The notes beneath the pieces are model-generated. The model saw only the letters and a list, made by a program, of their open reading frames with translations, was not told where the DNA came from and did no database searches. Below, one piece after another: positions 19,143 to 31,336 of a DNA stretch of 64,000 bases. This stretch comes from an uncultured Paracoccaceae bacterium (GTDB taxonomy: Bacteria; Pseudomonadota; Alphaproteobacteria; Rhodobacterales; Rhodobacteraceae). Made by a program: the position numbers and the translations under genes. The stretch's first letter is position 1; each line of letters starts with the position of its first letter. The stretch lies in assembly GCA_947493745.1 (NCBI GenBank), contig CANLSM010000004.1:248001-312000 (forward strand), read 5' to 3'.

Positions 19143-19216
19143 TTTCTTCTTGGCTTAAATATCCAAAACCCGCCCGGAACGGGCTCAAAGGGAATGCGCC
19201 GGGCACGGGCGCTCCT
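19143..19216. repeat. intergenic repeat-like element, copy 1
   Basis: The spacer between the convergent prs and atpC genes begins TTTCTTCT, continues with an AAATATCC core and ends GGGCGCTCCT. The same three blocks in the same order occupy 35052-35128, also between convergent genes. It includes a small CCCG...CGGG hairpin. Confidence 0.5.
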
Positions 19217-19221
19217 CATGG

Positions 19222-19608
19222 TCAGCTGAAGTGTATGTTCAGCAACTCGCCCAGATCGTTGACGCGCTGTGCGGCGACGGTCCGTGTGTCATCCGTTGCC
19301 GTCTCAAGCGCGGCTCTCGCATCTTCCAGAACCGCCTCGATCATCTCGCGGGTCGCTTCGGCCTTCGGAACAGCCTGCTCCGCCAGAATCGACGTACCCT
19401 CAGGCGAAACCTCTGCAAAGCCGCCGGTGACCACGTAGTCATCTGTGCCGCTCGCGCTCTCGACGCTCACAACACCGGGACGCAATGAGGTCAGAACCGG
19501 CGCGTGGTCCGGCAGGGCTGTCATGTCGCCATCGGCGCCGGGGATCTGCACCGCATTCACATCCATCGAGGCCAGTTTGCGCTCGGGTGTCACGAGATCA
19601 AATTGCAT
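19222..19608 (-). CDS. atpC: ATP synthase F1 epsilon subunit
   Basis: A 128-residue epsilon subunit, the rotor-stalk subunit that couples and regulates F1. The N-terminal beta-sandwich is clear: VTPERKL near residue 6, IPGADGDMTALPDHAPVLTSLRPG, and the GGFAEV turn near residue 65, followed by a short helical C-terminal domain. It lies 3 bases after the methyltransferase gene, not directly after atpD, which is unusual for the F1 operon. Confidence 0.93.
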   Translation of the reverse strand: MQFDLVTPERKLASMDVNAVQIPGADGDMTALPDHAPVLTSLRPGVVSVESASGTDDYVVTGGFAEVSPEGTSILAEQAVPKAEATREMIEAVLEDARAALETATDDTRTVAAQRVNDLGELLNIHFS

Positions 19609-19611
19609 CTG

Positions 19612-20286
19612 TCAGCTCCTCATTTTCGTCTGCTGATCTTTCCGGCGCAACACATACTGGCTCTTGCGCTCCACTACCAGTTCAAAACCGGCCTCTGCGG
19701 CAAATTCATCCACCGCCAGCCGAACGCCCGGATGGCGCGCGTCCGGTTCGTCCGAATAGTCATCCCCCATGATGACCCCACGTTGCTTCAGTTTTGGCAG
19801 GATGGAGGCGAGATCCTTCGAGACCGCCTCATAGGTATGGCGTGCGTCCAAATAGACCCAGTCAAGCGTCTCATCGGCAAGGCTTCTCAGAAAGGGCCCG
19901 GAATAGCGCTCGACGACCTCCACAACATCTCCATGCGCTGCCTCCAGCGCAAGCGCCGCCACCTTGGCCTTGGCGACCGGGAGCGTTCCGTGATTGGTGT
20001 AGGGACCCCAGTTGCGGAAGGTTTCCCCGTGCATCTTGTGCCAGGCATCCACGAGGTAGAGCTTGCGCGGTTTGAACTGCGCCAACAGAACTTCGGAAAA
20101 ATGCGCCCAGAACACGCCGATCTCGGCCCCGACTCCGCCGGGGAGGACATGATCCTTGAGGAAGGCCCGCGCCTGCGCACGCGCAGCCTCGGGATGGGTT
20201 TCGCGCGTGAAAGGCTGATCGGGGGACCGGGCAGAAAAAAAGCGCGGCAAGGACTGCCGCGCTTTCGAATTCTCGTCGTCACCCAA
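19612..20286 (-). CDS. class I SAM-dependent methyltransferase-like protein between atpD and atpC
   Basis: A protein of about 210-224 residues with a Rossmann methyltransferase core: GAEIGVFWAHFSEVLL is the SAM-binding loop, YLVDAW the acidic strand, and LDWVYLDARHTYEAV the motif-IV region of the Methyltransf_24 type. The start is uncertain because no ATG lies before the core; TTG 20286 (given) and TTG 20250 are candidates, the latter inside a terminator hairpin. It sits 4 bases after atpD and 3 bases before atpC. The role is unknown. Confidence 0.7.
   Translation of the reverse strand: MGDDENSKARQSLPRFFSARSPDQPFTRETHPEAARAQARAFLKDHVLPGGVGAEIGVFWAHFSEVLLAQFKPRKLYLVDAWHKMHGETFRNWGPYTNHGTLPVAKAKVAALALEAAHGDVVEVVERYSGPFLRSLADETLDWVYLDARHTYEAVSKDLASILPKLKQRGVIMGDDYSDEPDARHPGVRLAVDEFAAEAGFELVVERKSQYVLRRKDQQTKMRS
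20235..20266 (-). terminator. strong intrinsic terminator just after atpD
   Basis: On the minus strand a perfect 10-bp stem AAGCGCGGCA/TGCCGCGCTT (20264-20255 with 20249-20240, loop of five) is followed by a seven-T run (20241-20235). It begins about 25 bases after the atpD stop and overlaps the start region of the methyltransferase gene. Confidence 0.85.
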
Positions 20287-20290
20287 AGGA

Positions 20291-22608
<2,318 letters not shown>

Positions 22609-22638
22609 ATGCCCCTCTCCTCCCTAACAGGCCAAAAT

Positions 22639-24171
22639 TTACGCGAAGTCTTTCGCGAACTCTTCGATAGCGCCCTTGATGGCGTCTTCCAGATCACCGG
22701 AGACCTTGCGGTCATTGTTGGTGATATCCGCCAGAAGATCCTTCTTGTTGGTGCGCAGGTGATTCAGCAGACCCTGTTCGAACCGGCCAACAACGTTGAC
22801 CGCAAGATCATCGAGGTAGCCCTTGGTTCCGGCATAGATCACGACAACCTGCTCCGCATTGGTCAGCGGCGAATACTGCGGCTGCTTGAGCAGCTCGGTC
22901 AGGCGCGCACCACGGTTCAGCAGACGCTGGGTCGAGGCATCAAGGTCGGAGCCGAACTGCGCGAACGCCGCCATCTCGCGGTACTGGGCCAACTCCAGCT
23001 TGATTGAACCAGCAACCGATTTCATCGCCTTGGTCTGCGCGGACGAGCCCACACGGGACACCGACAGACCGGTATTCACGGCCGGGCGAATGCCCTGATA
23101 GAACAGTTCGGTCTCAAGGAAGATCTGACCATCGGTGATCGAGATCACGTTGGTCGGGATAAAGGCCGACACGTCGCCCCCTTGTGTCTCGATGATCGGC
23201 AGCGCCGTCAGCGAGCCCGCGCCATTGTCTTCGTTCAGCTTGGCCGAACGCTCCAGCAGGCGGGAGTGGAGGTAGAATACATCGCCCGGATAGGCTTCGC
23301 GTCCCGGCGGACGGCGCAGAAGCAGCGACATCTGACGATAGGCCACGGCCTGTTTCGACAGATCATCATAGATGATGAGCGCGTGCATGCCGTTGTCGCG
23401 GAAATACTCGGCCATCGACGTGGCGGAGTAAGGGGCGAGGAACTGCATCGGTGCAGGCTCGGACGCGGTTGCGGCAACCACGATGGAATAGGCCATTGCC
23501 CCGGTCTCTTCGAGCTTCTTCACCAGCTGTGCCACGGTGGACCGTTTCTGGCCAACAGCGACGTAGACACAATAGAGCTTCTTGCTCTCGTCATCGGTGT
23601 CGTTGACGGATTTCTGGTTCAGAACCGCATCGAGCGCCACAGCGGACTTCCCGGTCTGACGGTCACCAATGATCAGCTCGCGCTGGCCACGGCCGATGGG
23701 GATCAGCGAGTCAATCGCCTTCAGGCCGGTCGCCATCGGCTCGTGCACCGATTTACGCGGGATGATGCCCGGCGCCTTGACGTCGGCCACGCGGCGCTCG
23801 TCCGATTCAATCGGACCCTTGCCGTCAATCGGATTGCCAAGACCATCAACGACGCGGCCCAGAAGACCCTTGCCGACGGGAACGTCCACAATCGAGTTCG
23901 TGCGCTTGACCGTGTCACCTTCCTTGATGTCGCGGTCCGAGCCGAAGATCACGATCCCGACATTGTCGACCTCGAGGTTCAGCGCCATGCCCCGGATACC
24001 ACCGGGAAACTCGACCATCTCACCGGCCTGCACATTGTCGAGGCCATGCACACGGGCGATACCATCACCGACGCTGAGCACGCGGCCAACTTCGGCCACT
24101 TCGGCCTCCTGGCCAAAATTCTTGATCTGGTCCTTGAGGATCGCAGAAATCTCTGCTGCTTGGATCGCCAT
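22639..24171 (-). CDS. atpA: ATP synthase F1 alpha subunit
   Basis: A 510-residue alpha subunit, the non-catalytic nucleotide-binding subunit of F1. The P-loop GDRQTGKS lies near residue 170, with [17 protein letters not shown], the [11 protein letters not shown] stretch and the [10 protein letters not shown] region (alpha Arg finger) in order. The start ATG 24171 directly abuts the atpH stop at 24172. Normal length. Confidence 0.98.
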   Translation of the reverse strand: MAIQAAEISAILKDQIKNFGQEAEVAEVGRVLSVGDGIARVHGLDNVQAGEMVEFPGGIRGMALNLEVDNVGIVIFGSDRDIKEGDTVKRTNSIVDVPVGKGLLGRVVDGLGNPIDGKGPIESDERRVADVKAPGIIPRKSVHEPMATGLKAIDSLIPIGRGQRELIIGDRQTGKSAVALDAVLNQKSVNDTDDESKKLYCVYVAVGQKRSTVAQLVKKLEETGAMAYSIVVAATASEPAPMQFLAPYSATSMAEYFRDNGMHALIIYDDLSKQAVAYRQMSLLLRRPPGREAYPGDVFYLHSRLLERSAKLNEDNGAGSLTALPIIETQGGDVSAFIPTNVISITDGQIFLETELFYQGIRPAVNTGLSVSRVGSSAQTKAMKSVAGSIKLELAQYREMAAFAQFGSDLDASTQRLLNRGARLTELLKQPQYSPLTNAEQVVVIYAGTKGYLDDLAVNVVGRFEQGLLNHLRTNKKDLLADITNNDRKVSGDLEDAIKGAIEEFAKDFA

Positions 24172-24732
24172 TTATCCGACCTCTTTCATTGCGTTCTGGA
24201 GTTTTGCGAGCTTCGAGCGGATCGAACTGTCGATCATGCGCGAGCCCACTTTTACGACGAGACCGCCAATGAGACTTTCATCGACGGTCGTATTGATCAC
24301 CACATCCTTGCCGACGGATGCCTTGAGAGCTTTTTCGAGCGCTTCCGACTGGGTCTTGGTCAGTTCTCTGGCCGCGGTCACCTCGGCTGTCACCTCGCCG
24401 CGGTCGTCGGCGATCAGGCCCTTCACGTTGGCCACGACCTGCGGCAGCGTGAACAGACGGCGCTTGGAGGCCATCAGACCCAGTGTATTGGTCAAAAGCG
24501 AGGACAGGCCCATCTTCTCGGCGACCGCCTTCATGGCCGCACCCTGTTGCTCGCGGGAATAGATTGGCGAAGAGATGACAGCGCGCAGATCAGCGCTTTC
24601 AGCGAGCGCCGCCTCCAACGCGTTCAGATCACTCTCCACACTGGCCAGATCCTTTGCGTCTTTGGCCAACTCGAACAGCGCGGTTGCATAACGGCCCGCG
24701 ATGCCTGATGTGAAAGAAGATGAATTGGACAC
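24172..24732 (-). CDS. atpH: ATP synthase F1 delta subunit
   Basis: A 186-residue delta (OSCP-type) subunit linking F1 to the peripheral stalk. It shows [15 protein letters not shown] near the N-terminus and the C-terminal [25 protein letters not shown] motif. The start GTG 24732 is chosen because an AAAGGGG ribosome-binding site lies just upstream and the length then matches relatives; a TTG at 24750 is open but less likely. First gene of the F1 operon. The F0 genes are not in this window. Confidence 0.94.
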   Translation of the reverse strand: MSNSSSFTSGIAGRYATALFELAKDAKDLASVESDLNALEAALAESADLRAVISSPIYSREQQGAAMKAVAEKMGLSSLLTNTLGLMASKRRLFTLPQVVANVKGLIADDRGEVTAEVTAARELTKTQSEALEKALKASVGKDVVINTTVDESLIGGLVVKVGSRMIDSSIRSKLAKLQNAMKEVG

Positions 24733-25004
24733 GAACACCCCTTTGTTCAAGCGAAAGCCCGCTCATGTGCGAGCAGGCCCTGTAGGTCGGGTATCTGACT
24801 GACGCCCTTGGAATTTGGCGCGGTGATATCAGAGGTCTTTGAATGAGGCAAGGGAGAGCGCGAAGTCTCTGACAGCCCGCAAACCCAAGAAAATCTGGCG
24901 CTCCGGTCTCTTGCCCGACCCCTGCGACGCTTTGCACCGCATCTTTGTCGCGAATCCGCGGGGCAATCCGGGTTGGCGCTCGTAAGGGCGGTCAAGAGCC
25001 GGTC
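24733..25004. other. intergenic region upstream of the F1 operon
   Basis: A 272-base gap that must hold the atpH promoter and the end of the upstream methyltransferase transcript. Apart from the ribosome-binding site of atpH and a possible small GCTCGC/GAGC hairpin near 24755-24775 I see no clear operator, terminator or RNA gene. Confidence 0.4.
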
Positions 25005-25766
25005 TCAGGGACAGCGCCCGGTGACCGGTTTCGGCTTCGGTTTGGTCAGCCCCTCCAGCACCTCCAGCGGGCCGGGGACCGTCACCTTCGAGCCGCTTTT
25101 GGGCTGCGCATAGACCTGTTTCGATGCCTCGACGAGCAGCGCACCGGCCAGCATATGGGCATCCAGCCTGCGCCCCAGCCCCTCCCACATGCCGGCGGTT
25201 TTCAACCAGTATGGCTTGTGGCTGGGTGGGCCATAGAGCGCCGCACCATGCCGTTCGGGCAGGAAGCGATGCTTTTTCAGCTGCACCTCGGCCTGTCCGA
25301 AGCTGTAGGGTCGGCCATATCCAAAGGGCGTCGCATCCCGGCGGCACCAGGCACCTGCCCGGTTGGGAAGGATGAAGATCACTTTGCCGCCAGGCGCAAG
25401 CGTCCGCCAGATCTCGTCAAGCAGGGCATCCGCCCGCTCGCAGGTCTCAAGGCCGTGGGCCACGATCATCCGGTCGATGCTGCCGGTGGTGATCGGCCAT
25501 TGGGTCTCCTCCACCAGCACGCTGCGGTTGGCCTCGCCGGGGGGCCAGGGCATGACGCCCTGCTGGCCGGGCATCAGCCCGAGAACCCACGCGCTTTCCT
25601 GCAGAAACGGGCGCAGAAACGGTGCCGCAAAGCCGAACCCGGCCACGGCCATGCCCTTGGTGTCGGGCCAGAGCCGCTTCAGTTCGGCCTGCAACATGCG
25701 CTGCGCCGCCCGGCCAAGTTTGGTGCGGTAGTAAAAGGCGCGCAGATCGACTACATCTAGATGCAT
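25005..25766 (-). CDS. SAM-dependent methyltransferase-like protein
   Basis: A 253-residue protein with a methyltransferase fold of the Methyltransf_11 type. The VAGFGFAAPFLRP loop (about 40-55) replaces a typical GxGxG loop, IDRMIVAHGLE provides the strand-4 region, and LLDEIWRTLAPGGKVIFILPN is the conserved post-IV motif. ATG 25766 is chosen since relatives begin with MHLDVVDLRAFYY; the open frame to 25856 overlaps gloB. It is divergent from gloB with a 30-base gap. The substrate is unknown. Confidence 0.8.
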   Translation of the reverse strand: MHLDVVDLRAFYYRTKLGRAAQRMLQAELKRLWPDTKGMAVAGFGFAAPFLRPFLQESAWVLGLMPGQQGVMPWPPGEANRSVLVEETQWPITTGSIDRMIVAHGLETCERADALLDEIWRTLAPGGKVIFILPNRAGAWCRRDATPFGYGRPYSFGQAEVQLKKHRFLPERHGAALYGPPSHKPYWLKTAGMWEGLGRRLDAHMLAGALLVEASKQVYAQPKSGSKVTVPGPLEVLEGLTKPKPKPVTGRCP

Positions 25767-25796
25767 CTGAAACCTTGCGCTGGACCCCTGAAACTC

Positions 25797-26564
25797 ATGC
25801 CGTTTGACATCCTGACAATCCCCTGCCTCTCCGACAACTATGCCTTCATTTTGCACGAGCCTTCAACCGATACGGTCGCGCTGGTGGATGCGCCGAGTGC
25901 CGCACCGATCCGGGCAGAGCTGGAGAACCGGGGATGGAAACTCGATCTCATTTTGCTGACCCATCACCATGACGATCATATTGACGGCGTGGCCGAACTT
26001 GTTGCGGCCTATGGATCCAAGGTGATCGGGGCTGCCGCCGATGCGCACCGGCTGCCACCACTGGATATCAAGGTCTCCGAAGGTGACAAGATCAAGGTCG
26101 GCGCCGAGACAGGTGACGTTCTGGATGTCTCCGGCCACACCGTCGGACATATCGCGTTTTCCTTCCCTCAGGCCAAGGCGGTTTTCACTGCCGACAGTCT
26201 GATGGCGCTGGGATGCGGCAGGCTGTTTGAAGGCAAGCCTGATCAGATGTGGGCCTCGCTCAGCAAGCTGGCCGCACTCGATCCGGGAACAACCGTCTGC
26301 TCGGGCCACGAATATACCGAAGCCAACGCCCGGTTTGCACTGACCGTCGACCCCGAAAACGCTGCCCTTCGCGACCGGGTGGACTGGATATCGAAGACCC
26401 GCGCAAAAGGGGGCTTCACGGTCCCATCCACCCTGTCCGAAGAGCTTGCAACCAATCCGTTCCTGCGCGCGGGAGACCCGGCGATCCGGGCAGATCTGGG
26501 CATGGCGGACGCCTCGGATGCTGAAGTTTTCGCCGAAATCCGCGCCCGGAAGGATCGCTTCTGA
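25797..26564 (+). CDS. gloB: hydroxyacylglutathione hydrolase (glyoxalase II)
   Basis: A 255-residue metallo-beta-lactamase-fold enzyme that hydrolyses S-D-lactoylglutathione, completing methylglyoxal detoxification. The metal-binding THHHDDH (55-61), GHTVGH, the FTADSLMALGCGR loop and the C-terminal GHEYTEANARFA (substrate-binding domain) are all present. ATG 25797 is used; the upstream ATG at 25761 lies inside the divergent promoter. Normal length. Confidence 0.95.
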   Translation: MPFDILTIPCLSDNYAFILHEPSTDTVALVDAPSAAPIRAELENRGWKLDLILLTHHHDDHIDGVAELVAAYGSKVIGAAADAHRLPPLDIKVSEGDKIKVGAETGDVLDVSGHTVGHIAFSFPQAKAVFTADSLMALGCGRLFEGKPDQMWASLSKLAALDPGTTVCSGHEYTEANARFALTVDPENAALRDRVDWISKTRAKGGFTVPSTLSEELATNPFLRAGDPAIRADLGMADASDAEVFAEIRARKDRF

Positions 26565-26715
26565 TGGCAGAAGCCGCGCTTTCGATCGCGAAACCACCGG
26601 TAGTTTCCGGGGACACGGGTTGTCAAATCTGCGTGCACAGACGCAAATTTTCTGCGCAATCGGACTGCAAATAAAGGGAAAAAGGAGAAACCGCACATTT
26701 GCTCTGCGAATTGCA

Positions 26716-26743
26716 CTTGAAGCTGCCACAAATAACCCGAAAT
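26716..26743 (+). promoter_or_regulatory. possible sigma-32-like promoter of clpA
   Basis: CTTGAAG (26716-26722) is followed after 13 bases by CCCGAAAT (26736-26743), similar to the heat-shock consensus, in an AT-rich leader about 75 bases before the clpA ATG. The -10 box matches at most positions only, so the call is tentative. Confidence 0.4.
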
Positions 26744-26815
26744 TATCAATTAACGTCTTAACTGGACGGGTCGTCGGGCACACTCCGGCGGATCAAAGAG
26801 ATAAGGACCGCGGAT

Positions 26816-29134
26816 ATGCCATCATTTTCGAGCACTTTGGAAACCGCAATTCACACAGCTCTCGGCCTGGCCAAGGACCGGCGTCACGAACTAGCAACGC
26901 TGGAACATCTTCTTCTCGCACTGCTGGATGAACCCGACGCGGCTCAGGTGATGAATGCGTGCGGCGTGAACATCGGCGATCTGCGGACCAACCTGACCAA
27001 GTTTCTCGATGAGGAACTGGAAAGCCTCGTCTCTGATATCGATGGGTCCGAAGCAGTGCCGACCACAGGCTTCCAGAGGGTGATCCAGCGTGCAGCGATC
27101 CATGTTCAGAGCTCGGGCCGGACCGAAGTGACAGGCGCCAATGTACTGGTTGCCATCTTTGCAGAGCGGGAGAGCCACGCCGCCTTCTTCCTGCAGGATC
27201 AGGACATGACCCGCTATGACGCGGTGAACTACATCTCTCACGGTGTCGCAAAGGACCCCAACTACGGGGAGACGCGGGCAGTGCGCGGCGCGGAGGAAAG
27301 CGCCGAGCAAGTGGATATGGGCGGCAAGGAAGCCGAAGAGACCGCGCTTGAGAAATACTGTGTCGATCTGAACGCCAAATCCCGCAAAGGCAATGTCGAT
27401 CCGCTGATCGGACGCGACGGAGAGGTGGAGCGCTGCATTCAGGTTCTCTGCCGCAGACGCAAGAACAACCCGCTTCTGGTCGGTGACCCAGGCGTCGGCA
27501 AAACCGCGATCGCAGAAGGTCTCGCCCGCAAAATTGTGGATGAGGAGACACCGGCCGTTCTGTCTGGCACGACAATCTATTCACTGGATATGGGCGCCTT
27601 GCTCGCCGGAACCCGCTATCGCGGTGACTTCGAGGAACGGCTGAAAGCGGTGATGAAGGAACTTGAGGACCACGAGGACGCGGTTCTGTTCATCGATGAA
27701 ATTCATACGGTCATCGGTGCTGGTGCCACTTCAGGGGGCGCGATGGATGCCTCCAACCTGCTGAAACCCGCGCTTCAGGGCGGCAAGCTTCGGTGCATGG
27801 GCTCCACCACCTACAAGGAATTCCGTCAGCATTTCGAGAAGGACCGAGCGCTCAGCCGCAGGTTCCAGAAGATCGACGTGAATGAGCCTACGGTCGACGA
27901 TACCGTCAAGATCCTCAAGGGTCTGAAACCCTATTTCGAGGACCATCACGAGATCCGCTACACCCATGAGGCAATCAAGTCGGCCGTCGATCTGTCCGCG
28001 CGCTACATCCATGATCGCAAGCTGCCCGACAAGGCCATCGACGTGATTGATGAGGCCGGTGCTGCGCAGATGCTGGTGCCTGAATCCAAGCGCCGCAAGA
28101 CCATTGGCGCGAAGGAGATCGAGGCCGTCGTGGCCAAGATCGCGCGCATCCCGCCCAAGAATGTCTCCAAGGACGATGCAGCCGTGCTGAAGGATCTCGA
28201 GGTCTCGCTGAAACGCGTGGTGTTCGGTCAGGACCTGGCCATTGATGCCCTGTCGTCGGCCATCAAGCTCAGCCGCGCGGGCCTCCGCGAACCGGAGAAA
28301 CCGATCGGGAACTATCTGTTCGCCGGACCGACCGGGGTTGGCAAGACGGAAGTGGCCAAACAGCTCTCCGATGTTCTCGGCGTTGAACTGCTGCGTTTCG
28401 ATATGTCCGAATACATGGAGAAACATGCGGTTTCCCGACTGATCGGCGCACCTCCGGGCTATGTCGGTTTCGATCAGGGCGGCCTTTTGACGGACGGCGT
28501 GGACCAGCATCCCCATTGTGTCCTTTTGCTCGATGAGATCGAGAAGGCGCATCCGGATGTCTACAACATCCTCTTGCAAGTGATGGATCACGGCAAGCTG
28601 ACCGACCATAATGGTCGCACAGTCGATTTCCGCAATGTCGTGCTGATCATGACCTCGAACGCCGGTGCGTCGGAGCTTGCAAAGAATGCAATGGGCTTCG
28701 GTCGCGACAGCCGCGAGGGTGAGGACACCGCCGCCATCGAACAGCAGTTCAGCCCCGAGTTCCGCAATCGGCTGGATGCCATCATCTCCTTCGGAGCGTT
28801 GCCCAAGGAGGTCATCCTGCAGGTGGTCGAGAAGTTCGTTCTCCAGCTGGAAGCACAGCTCATGGACCGTAACGTTCATATCGAGTTGACCCGACCAGCG
28901 GCAGAATGGCTCGCCGACAGGGGCTATGATGACAAGATGGGCGCACGCCCCCTTGGCCGCGTCATCCAGGAGCACATCAAGAAGCCCTTGGCCGAGGAAC
29001 TGCTCTTTGGCAAGCTTGCCAAGGGCGGTGTGGTTCAGGTGGGCGTCAAGGATGGCGCCCTCGACCTGAGGATCGAGGAACCGGGCGCGCCGCGGATTTC
29101 CACCAAGAAACCGCCACTGCTGACCGCTGACTGA
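26816..29134 (+). CDS. clpA: ATP-dependent Clp protease ATP-binding subunit ClpA
   Basis: A 772-residue AAA+ unfoldase that feeds substrates, including N-end-rule and ClpS-delivered proteins, to ClpP. It has an N-domain (1-145), a first AAA module with Walker A GDPGVGKT (223-230) and a second with GPTGVGKT (504-511). There is no long middle domain, which separates ClpA from Clp[18 protein letters not shown] linker and the [23 protein letters not shown] stretch are typical. A good AAGGA ribosome-binding site precedes ATG 26816. clpS is not in this window. Confidence 0.97.
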   Translation: MPSFSSTLETAIHTALGLAKDRRHELATLEHLLLALLDEPDAAQVMNACGVNIGDLRTNLTKFLDEELESLVSDIDGSEAVPTTGFQRVIQRAAIHVQSSGRTEVTGANVLVAIFAERESHAAFFLQDQDMTRYDAVNYISHGVAKDPNYGETRAVRGAEESAEQVDMGGKEAEETALEKYCVDLNAKSRKGNVDPLIGRDGEVERCIQVLCRRRKNNPLLVGDPGVGKTAIAEGLARKIVDEETPAVLSGTTIYSLDMGALLAGTRYRGDFEERLKAVMKELEDHEDAVLFIDEIHTVIGAGATSGGAMDASNLLKPALQGGKLRCMGSTTYKEFRQHFEKDRALSRRFQKIDVNEPTVDDTVKILKGLKPYFEDHHEIRYTHEAIKSAVDLSARYIHDRKLPDKAIDVIDEAGAAQMLVPESKRRKTIGAKEIEAVVAKIARIPPKNVSKDDAAVLKDLEVSLKRVVFGQDLAIDALSSAIKLSRAGLREPEKPIGNYLFAGPTGVGKTEVAKQLSDVLGVELLRFDMSEYMEKHAVSRLIGAPPGYVGFDQGGLLTDGVDQHPHCVLLLDEIEKAHPDVYNILLQVMDHGKLTDHNGRTVDFRNVVLIMTSNAGASELAKNAMGFGRDSREGEDTAAIEQQFSPEFRNRLDAIISFGALPKEVILQVVEKFVLQLEAQLMDRNVHIELTRPAAEWLADRGYDDKMGARPLGRVIQEHIKKPLAEELLFGKLAKGGVVQVGVKDGALDLRIEEPGAPRISTKKPPLLTAD

Positions 29135-29144
29135 TATCCCGGCG

Positions 29145-29170
29145 AAGGGCCTCTCACCAAAGAGGCCCTT
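29145..29170. terminator. bidirectional hairpin between clpA and the IclR gene
   Basis: A perfect 10-bp stem AAGGGCCTCT/AGAGGCCCTT with a six-base loop lies between convergent stop codons. It lacks a clear T run on either strand, so termination strength is uncertain. Confidence 0.55.
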
Positions 29171-29174
29171 GCTG

Positions 29175-29963
29175 CTATCCGGTATCCTCTTCAAGCAGCA
29201 AGGCTGCGAGATCCGCCGCGGCACGGTTGAGCAGCGGGATGTAGGATTTCAACTCTTCCAGCGAGACCCGCTGGATTGGTGCATGCACCGAGAGCGTTGA
29301 CAAAAGCCGCGACTGTTCATCCCGGATCGGCACCGCCACGGCTGTCATTCCGGTCATGAACTCCTCATCATCGGCGGAATAGCCGCGCACCTTGATCTCT
29401 TCGATCTCCCGCTTGAGCGCTGCCGGATCGACCATCGTGCGGGGTGTGCGCCGCTCCAGGCGCGCTGAGGCCAGATACCGGTCCTGATGCGAGGACTTCA
29501 GGGTCGAGAGATACATCTTCCCACTGGCGGTACAGTGAAACGGCACCGCAGTTCCCACCGGCAACTGAATGCGCAGCGGCCATTTCGTCTCGACCCGGTC
29601 GAGATAGACCATCGCATCCCGGTCCGGGGTTGCGATGTTGCAGGTCTCGCCGATCTCTTCGGCCACACGGTTCAGGATGGCCAGCCGGGCCGTGCGCACC
29701 CGAAGGGATGAGAGCACGTTGACCGACAGCCGCCTTATCCGCTGGCCCGGCGCATAGGACCGCCCGTCCAGGTCGCGCTGCAGGAATCCTTCGGTCTCCA
29801 GCGTATGAAACAGGCGGTGAACCGTGGGCTTGGGCAGGCCAAGTGTCGCATTCACCTCGGTCGGGGTGAGCGGCACCCCTGCCTTTGCGACGGCCTCAAG
29901 GACCATGAGCAACCGCATGTTGGTCGGGATCCCGGAGCTTTTGGCTGCCTCGTCCTCAGGCAT
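29175..29963 (-). CDS. IclR-family transcriptional regulator
   Basis: A 262-residue regulator. The N-terminal winged helix (about 10-75) contains the LTPTEVNATLGLPKPTVHRLFHTLE helix-turn-helix. The C-terminal effector-binding GAF-like domain carries CTASGKMYLS and the DDEEFMTGMTAVAVPI motif typical of IclR. ATG 29963 is preferred to a TTG at 29975. It lies 14 bases downstream of dctM and probably controls the TRAP/GMC genes, responding to a substrate or breakdown product. Confidence 0.9.
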   Translation of the reverse strand: MPEDEAAKSSGIPTNMRLLMVLEAVAKAGVPLTPTEVNATLGLPKPTVHRLFHTLETEGFLQRDLDGRSYAPGQRIRRLSVNVLSSLRVRTARLAILNRVAEEIGETCNIATPDRDAMVYLDRVETKWPLRIQLPVGTAVPFHCTASGKMYLSTLKSSHQDRYLASARLERRTPRTMVDPAALKREIEEIKVRGYSADDEEFMTGMTAVAVPIRDEQSRLLSTLSVHAPIQRVSLEELKSYIPLLNRAAADLAALLLEEDTG

Positions 29964-29977
29964 AGACTCACCCAATC

Positions 29978-31336
29978 CTATCTGTCCGGCAGCAACATCA
30001 GCGCAAGCTCCGGTGTGAGCGAAACCAGTATCCAGATGCTGATCAGAGCAACCAGATAGGGCACCGTGTAACGCAGCAACCGGAAGTATGGCACACCGGT
30101 CACGCCACTGGCCACGTAGAGGTTCAGACCATAGGGCGGTGTGATGAAGCCGATGGAAGCGCCGACCAGGAAGATCACCGAGAAGTGGACCGGATCAACC
30201 CCGACCGAGGCCGCAATGGGCGCCAGAATGGGGGCGAGGATGATTGTGACTGGCAGGCTCTCCAGGACCATGCCCGAGACGAAGACGATCGCCATGGCCG
30301 TGAAGAGTACCGCATAATACCCGCCCATGCCGGTGACGAAGTCGCCGATCACCTGCTGTGCACCCAGAAGCGACAGGATCTGCTGCATCACGACCGAGAC
30401 CGCAATGAGCGGGGCCAGAATTCCGGTGATCTGGGCCGAGCGGATCACGATGGACGGGATCTCGGTCAGCTTGAACCCCTCGACCACGAACATCTCCGAA
30501 TAGCCTTTGTCACTGATCGGTTTGTCGGTATCCGAGCCCATGATCTTGTTGAGCGGATAGCACACAAGCCCCACGATCACACAGAAGCCGACCGTGACAC
30601 CGGCGGCCTCGGTCGGTGAGAACTTGCCCGTGTAGATGCCCCAAAGCACCAGTCCGATGGCAAAGAAGCCGAGCCACGCACCAAAGGCGGTCTTCAGCAC
30701 CCGGCTCAACTGCAGCGGGATCAGGTAGCCCCAGCCGTTGCGCCAGCAGATCAGCCAGCAGGCCGCCTGCATCGCGATCACCATCAGCGCGCCGGGAATG
30801 ATCCCGGCCACGAAAAGATCAGAGATTGGCAGGTTCATCAGGAAGCCATAGACGATGAAGATGATCGACGGCGGGATGATGATCCCGACCGTACCGCCCG
30901 CTGCCGCCGTAGCAGCCGAGAAGCGCTCATCATAGCCGCCCTTGACCATCTCGGGGTGCAGCATCGACCCGATGGTCGCCGTCGTCGCCGAGTTCGAGCC
31001 GGAGATCGCGGCAAAGAGCCCGCAAGCCCCCAGGCTCGCCATGGCAAGACCACCGCGCAGCCACCCAAGACAGGCATAGGCAAAGTCCGATAATCGTCGC
31101 GCAATTCCGGATTTGTTGATCAGGTCACCGGTGAGGATGAAAAGCGGCATCGCCAACAAGGCGAAACCGTCGGTGAAGACGTCCGAAAGAGCCGCGCCGA
31201 TATTGTCGAGCGTCATGCCCAGCACGAAGGAGCAGCCGATCACCCAATAGGCAATCACCAGAAAGACCGGGACACCCAGCATGAAAAGAAGCGTCACCCC
31301 GATGGAGATCAGCGTGATCCAGGTTCCGTCGGTCAT
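29978..31336 (-). CDS. dctM: TRAP transporter large permease (DctM)
   Basis: A 452-residue multi-spanning protein with about 11-12 hydrophobic segments, the Na+-coupled ion-translocating subunit of a TRAP transporter. It begins MTDGTWITLISIGVTLLFMLGVPVF and contains the family GIARRLSDF...GLAMASLGACGLFAAISGS region and the GIIIPPSIIFIVYG loop. ATG 31336 overlaps the small-permease stop (ATGA). The open frame continues to 31732 but the upstream part lies within dctQ in another frame. Confidence 0.95.
   Translation of the reverse strand: MTDGTWITLISIGVTLLFMLGVPVFLVIAYWVIGCSFVLGMTLDNIGAALSDVFTDGFALLAMPLFILTGDLINKSGIARRLSDFAYACLGWLRGGLAMASLGACGLFAAISGSNSATTATIGSMLHPEMVKGGYDERFSAATAAAGGTVGIIIPPSIIFIVYGFLMNLPISDLFVAGIIPGALMVIAMQAACWLICWRNGWGYLIPLQLSRVLKTAFGAWLGFFAIGLVLWGIYTGKFSPTEAAGVTVGFCVIVGLVCYPLNKIMGSDTDKPISDKGYSEMFVVEGFKLTEIPSIVIRSAQITGILAPLIAVSVVMQQILSLLGAQQVIGDFVTGMGGYYAVLFTAMAIVFVSGMVLESLPVTIILAPILAPIAASVGVDPVHFSVIFLVGASIGFITPPYGLNLYVASGVTGVPYFRLLRYTVPYLVALISIWILVSLTPELALMLLPDR

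Noticed and set aside
23182..24708. 508-codon plus-strand frame opposite atpA/atpH
   Set aside because: It is the antisense of two conserved genes; composition (Asp/Arg/His-rich) is typical of shadow frames in GC-rich DNA.
27731..29224. 497-codon minus-strand frame opposite clpA
   Set aside because: Shadow of clpA; no domain and an unlikely start.
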